Source: Parachlamydiaceae bacterium (GTDB lineage Bacteria > Chlamydiota > Chlamydiia > Chlamydiales > Parachlamydiaceae). Taken from it: a stretch of DNA of 6,848 bases. The stretch lies in contig JAUXSJ010000336.1 in assembly GCA_030679615.1 (NCBI GenBank), forward strand, positions 1-6,848, in the 5' to 3' direction. This document shows, piece after piece, positions 5,789 to 6,848 of the stretch. How positions within the stretch are numbered: position 1 is the stretch's first letter; each line of letters opens with the position of its first letter. The notes beneath the pieces were generated by a model. The model had not been told where the DNA came from. It was given only the letters and a program-made list of their open reading frames with translations, and searched no databases. The translations under genes were made by a program, and so were the position numbers.

Positions 5789-6188
5789 CTAGTGCTCTGT
5801 CACATTCGCATCAATTTAAGAAAAATTCTTACTAAGAATAAAAATAACATGATAGGCAGGATCGCTTTCAGCTGTAGGATAATGAATCATGATAATCACC
5901 TTAAAGGAAGCAACGAAAAGACGCAAAAAACGGAGATGTATATTTAAATAAAATGAATAAAATATACCTACACCTTCCCTTTCTACTTTCGATTCTGCGT
6001 TTAAGGTGATTATCGATGATTCATTATCTTATAGCTGAAAGCGATTCTGCTATCATGTTGTTTTTATTTTTAAGCATAAATTTATCATCTTAGATTTATT
6101 TTAATTAGTTAAAGAAAATACATGGTAGCTTCTAGTTATAAACTATCAATGTAAAAATTTGATTAATGACTATATTTTTTTAACTTCA
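5789..6188. other. Intergenic region between convergent genes, dominated by a foldback element
   Basis: No gene is seen. A 240-bp inverted-repeat element (5833-6072) fills most of it. To its left are the bases GTGCTCTGTCACATTCGCATC (5792-5812 region), which look like unique or insertion-sequence-end DNA without a partner in the window, and a perfect palindrome ATTCTTA-C-TAAGAAT (5825-5839). To its right is plain AT-rich sequence up to the minus-strand stop codon at 6189. Confidence 0.7.
5833..6072. mobile_element. MITE-like foldback element with about 72-bp inverted arms
   Basis: Left arm 5833-5905 and the reverse complement of 6000-6072 are nearly identical. Shared blocks include AACATGATAG, ATCGCTTTCAGCT, ATAATGAATCAT and GATAATCACCTTAAA, with only a few substitutions and single-base gaps. 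The 94-base centre also pairs in part (GTATATTT at 5938-5945 against AAATATAC; ACGCA-like and CGAAA-like blocks), so almost the whole element can fold on itself. It has no coding capacity. Arm length and overall size suit a miniature inverted-repeat or foldback element. It sits between two convergent genes, where it could also end transcription from both sides. Confidence 0.75.
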
Positions 6189-6848
6189 TTATTTCTTTTT
6201 ACCCTGTGATATCAATCCTAGCCAATAGGCTCGCATCACTGGTGAAAGATAAGGCGTTAGTTTTTGGTAATTCACACTCTTTTTTAAATGAGATTGTGTA
6301 TCTACGAAAGCAACTCGACCATCTTTAGAGATTGGACAATTAGCAGGCTTTGCACAATCACGCAATCCTAATTCAGTTATAATTGTATAAAATGCATTTA
6401 ATAACTCTACTGTCACCGCAGGACTACCCCAAAGACTTAAGTTAGTAAAATCGTCATAAATATTCATATCTTCTTCCACTAAAATAAAAACCTTACGTAA
6501 ATAATTAGATGGGGGTGAGGGGTCATCAGGAACAAGATAAATCCATTTTTTTGGAACCTTTAAAAGATGCCCATAACCATGAAGCTTAATTGCCTTATCT
6601 ATAAGTAGAGCTCCTTCCACTCTTTTTATCCAAAAATAATGTTCAGGTTCTCCTGAATGATATTTTTGTTCATCAAGATAAGCCTTAAAAATATAACCAG
6701 GAATTTGAGAATGCTTAGTCACGATAATTTTAGTATGATGTTGAGGTAAAGCGCGACTGAAGCCAGCTGCAACCATAGAGTTAATATCTTTTATTGCTCT
6801 AAATGATTGAAAAATAGAATCCAATTGAATTTTCACAGGATGATAATC
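6189..6848 (-). CDS. Protein with kinase-like catalytic motifs, 5' end cut by the window
   Basis: At least 219 residues; function unproven. A GTG at 6834-6836 would give 215 residues, but it has no ribosome site and the frame stays open to the window edge (Asp-Tyr-His-Pro before it), so the true start is probably outside. Numbering from that GTG, the segment LRDCAKPANCPISKDGR-VAFVDT (158-180) resembles the protein-kinase HRDxKPxN...DFG core. Asp160 would be the catalytic base, Lys163 and Asn166 the catalytic-loop residues, and Asp179 the metal-binding Asp, with Asn-to-Asp spacing of 13 as in protein kinase A. The Asp-to-Asn gap is one residue longer, and DFG is replaced by DTQ. Lys51 in YIFKAYLDE could be the ATP-binding Lys, Glu74 its partner, and FILVEEDMNIYDD (117-129) the hinge. 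No Gly-rich loop is obvious. From memory, proteins of similar style occur in amoeba-associated bacteria, which I cannot verify here. It converges on the YopJ-like gene. Confidence 0.6.
   Translation of the reverse strand, partial: DYHPVKIQLDSIFQSFRAIKDINSMVAAGFSRALPQHHTKIIVTKHSQIPGYIFKAYLDEQKYHSGEPEHYFWIKRVEGALLIDKAIKLHGYGHLLKVPKKWIYLVPDDPSPPSNYLRKVFILVEEDMNIYDDFTNLSLWGSPAVTVELLNAFYTIITELGLRDCAKPANCPISKDGRVAFVDTQSHLKKSVNYQKLTPYLSPVMRAYWLGLISQGKKK

Noticed and set aside
5790..5815. GTGCTCTGTCACATTCGC after the YopJ-like gene as an insertion-sequence terminal repeat
   Set aside because: It has the look of a transposon end, but no inverted partner or target duplication exists in the window and no transposase is present.

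Overview
The window is AT-rich bacterial DNA with Shine-Dalgarno sites of the GGAG type before most genes. Its content suggests a host-associated, probably intracellular Gram-negative bacterium. A drug-efflux and LysR pair and a GlsB/YeaQ-like membrane protein sit next to a YopJ-type effector acetyltransferase, a small secreted protein and a truncated protein with kinase-like active-site motifs. I cannot fix the taxon from sequence alone. A Legionella/Coxiella/Rickettsiella-like gammaproteobacterium fits well, and an environmental chlamydia is a weaker alternative.

Left part (1-2034, minus strand): a short hairpin at the window edge, a secreted protein of unknown function (50-643), and a Bcr/CflA-type MFS drug:H+ antiporter (793-2010). 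A LysR regulator (2113-3003, plus strand) is divergent from the antiporter. The 100 bp between them carries back-to-back promoter-like sequences and an AT-rich dyad, the usual layout of a LysR protein controlling its neighbour.

Middle part (3004-4345): mostly non-coding and rich in foldback sequence. It holds a nested hairpin after lysR, a 203-bp element with 23-bp inverted ends and an internal 8-bp tandem repeat, a GlsB/YeaQ-like 85-residue membrane protein (3497-3754), a second foldback of about 80 bp, and a short coding-like remnant (4104-4272).

Right part (4346-6848): a 480-residue protein with its own promoter-like sequence. It has the His/Glu/Cys catalytic layout and C-terminal motifs of YopJ-family acetyltransferases, plus a predicted N-terminal membrane hairpin. 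A 240-bp foldback element separates it from a convergent minus-strand gene (6189 to the window edge). That gene is open at its 5' end and its product carries a kinase-like D...N...D catalytic segment.

The main point of interest is the right half: two candidate host-manipulating enzymes of different chemistry, acetyl transfer and possible phosphoryl transfer, face each other across a MITE-like palindrome. This looks like an accessory effector island rather than core genome.
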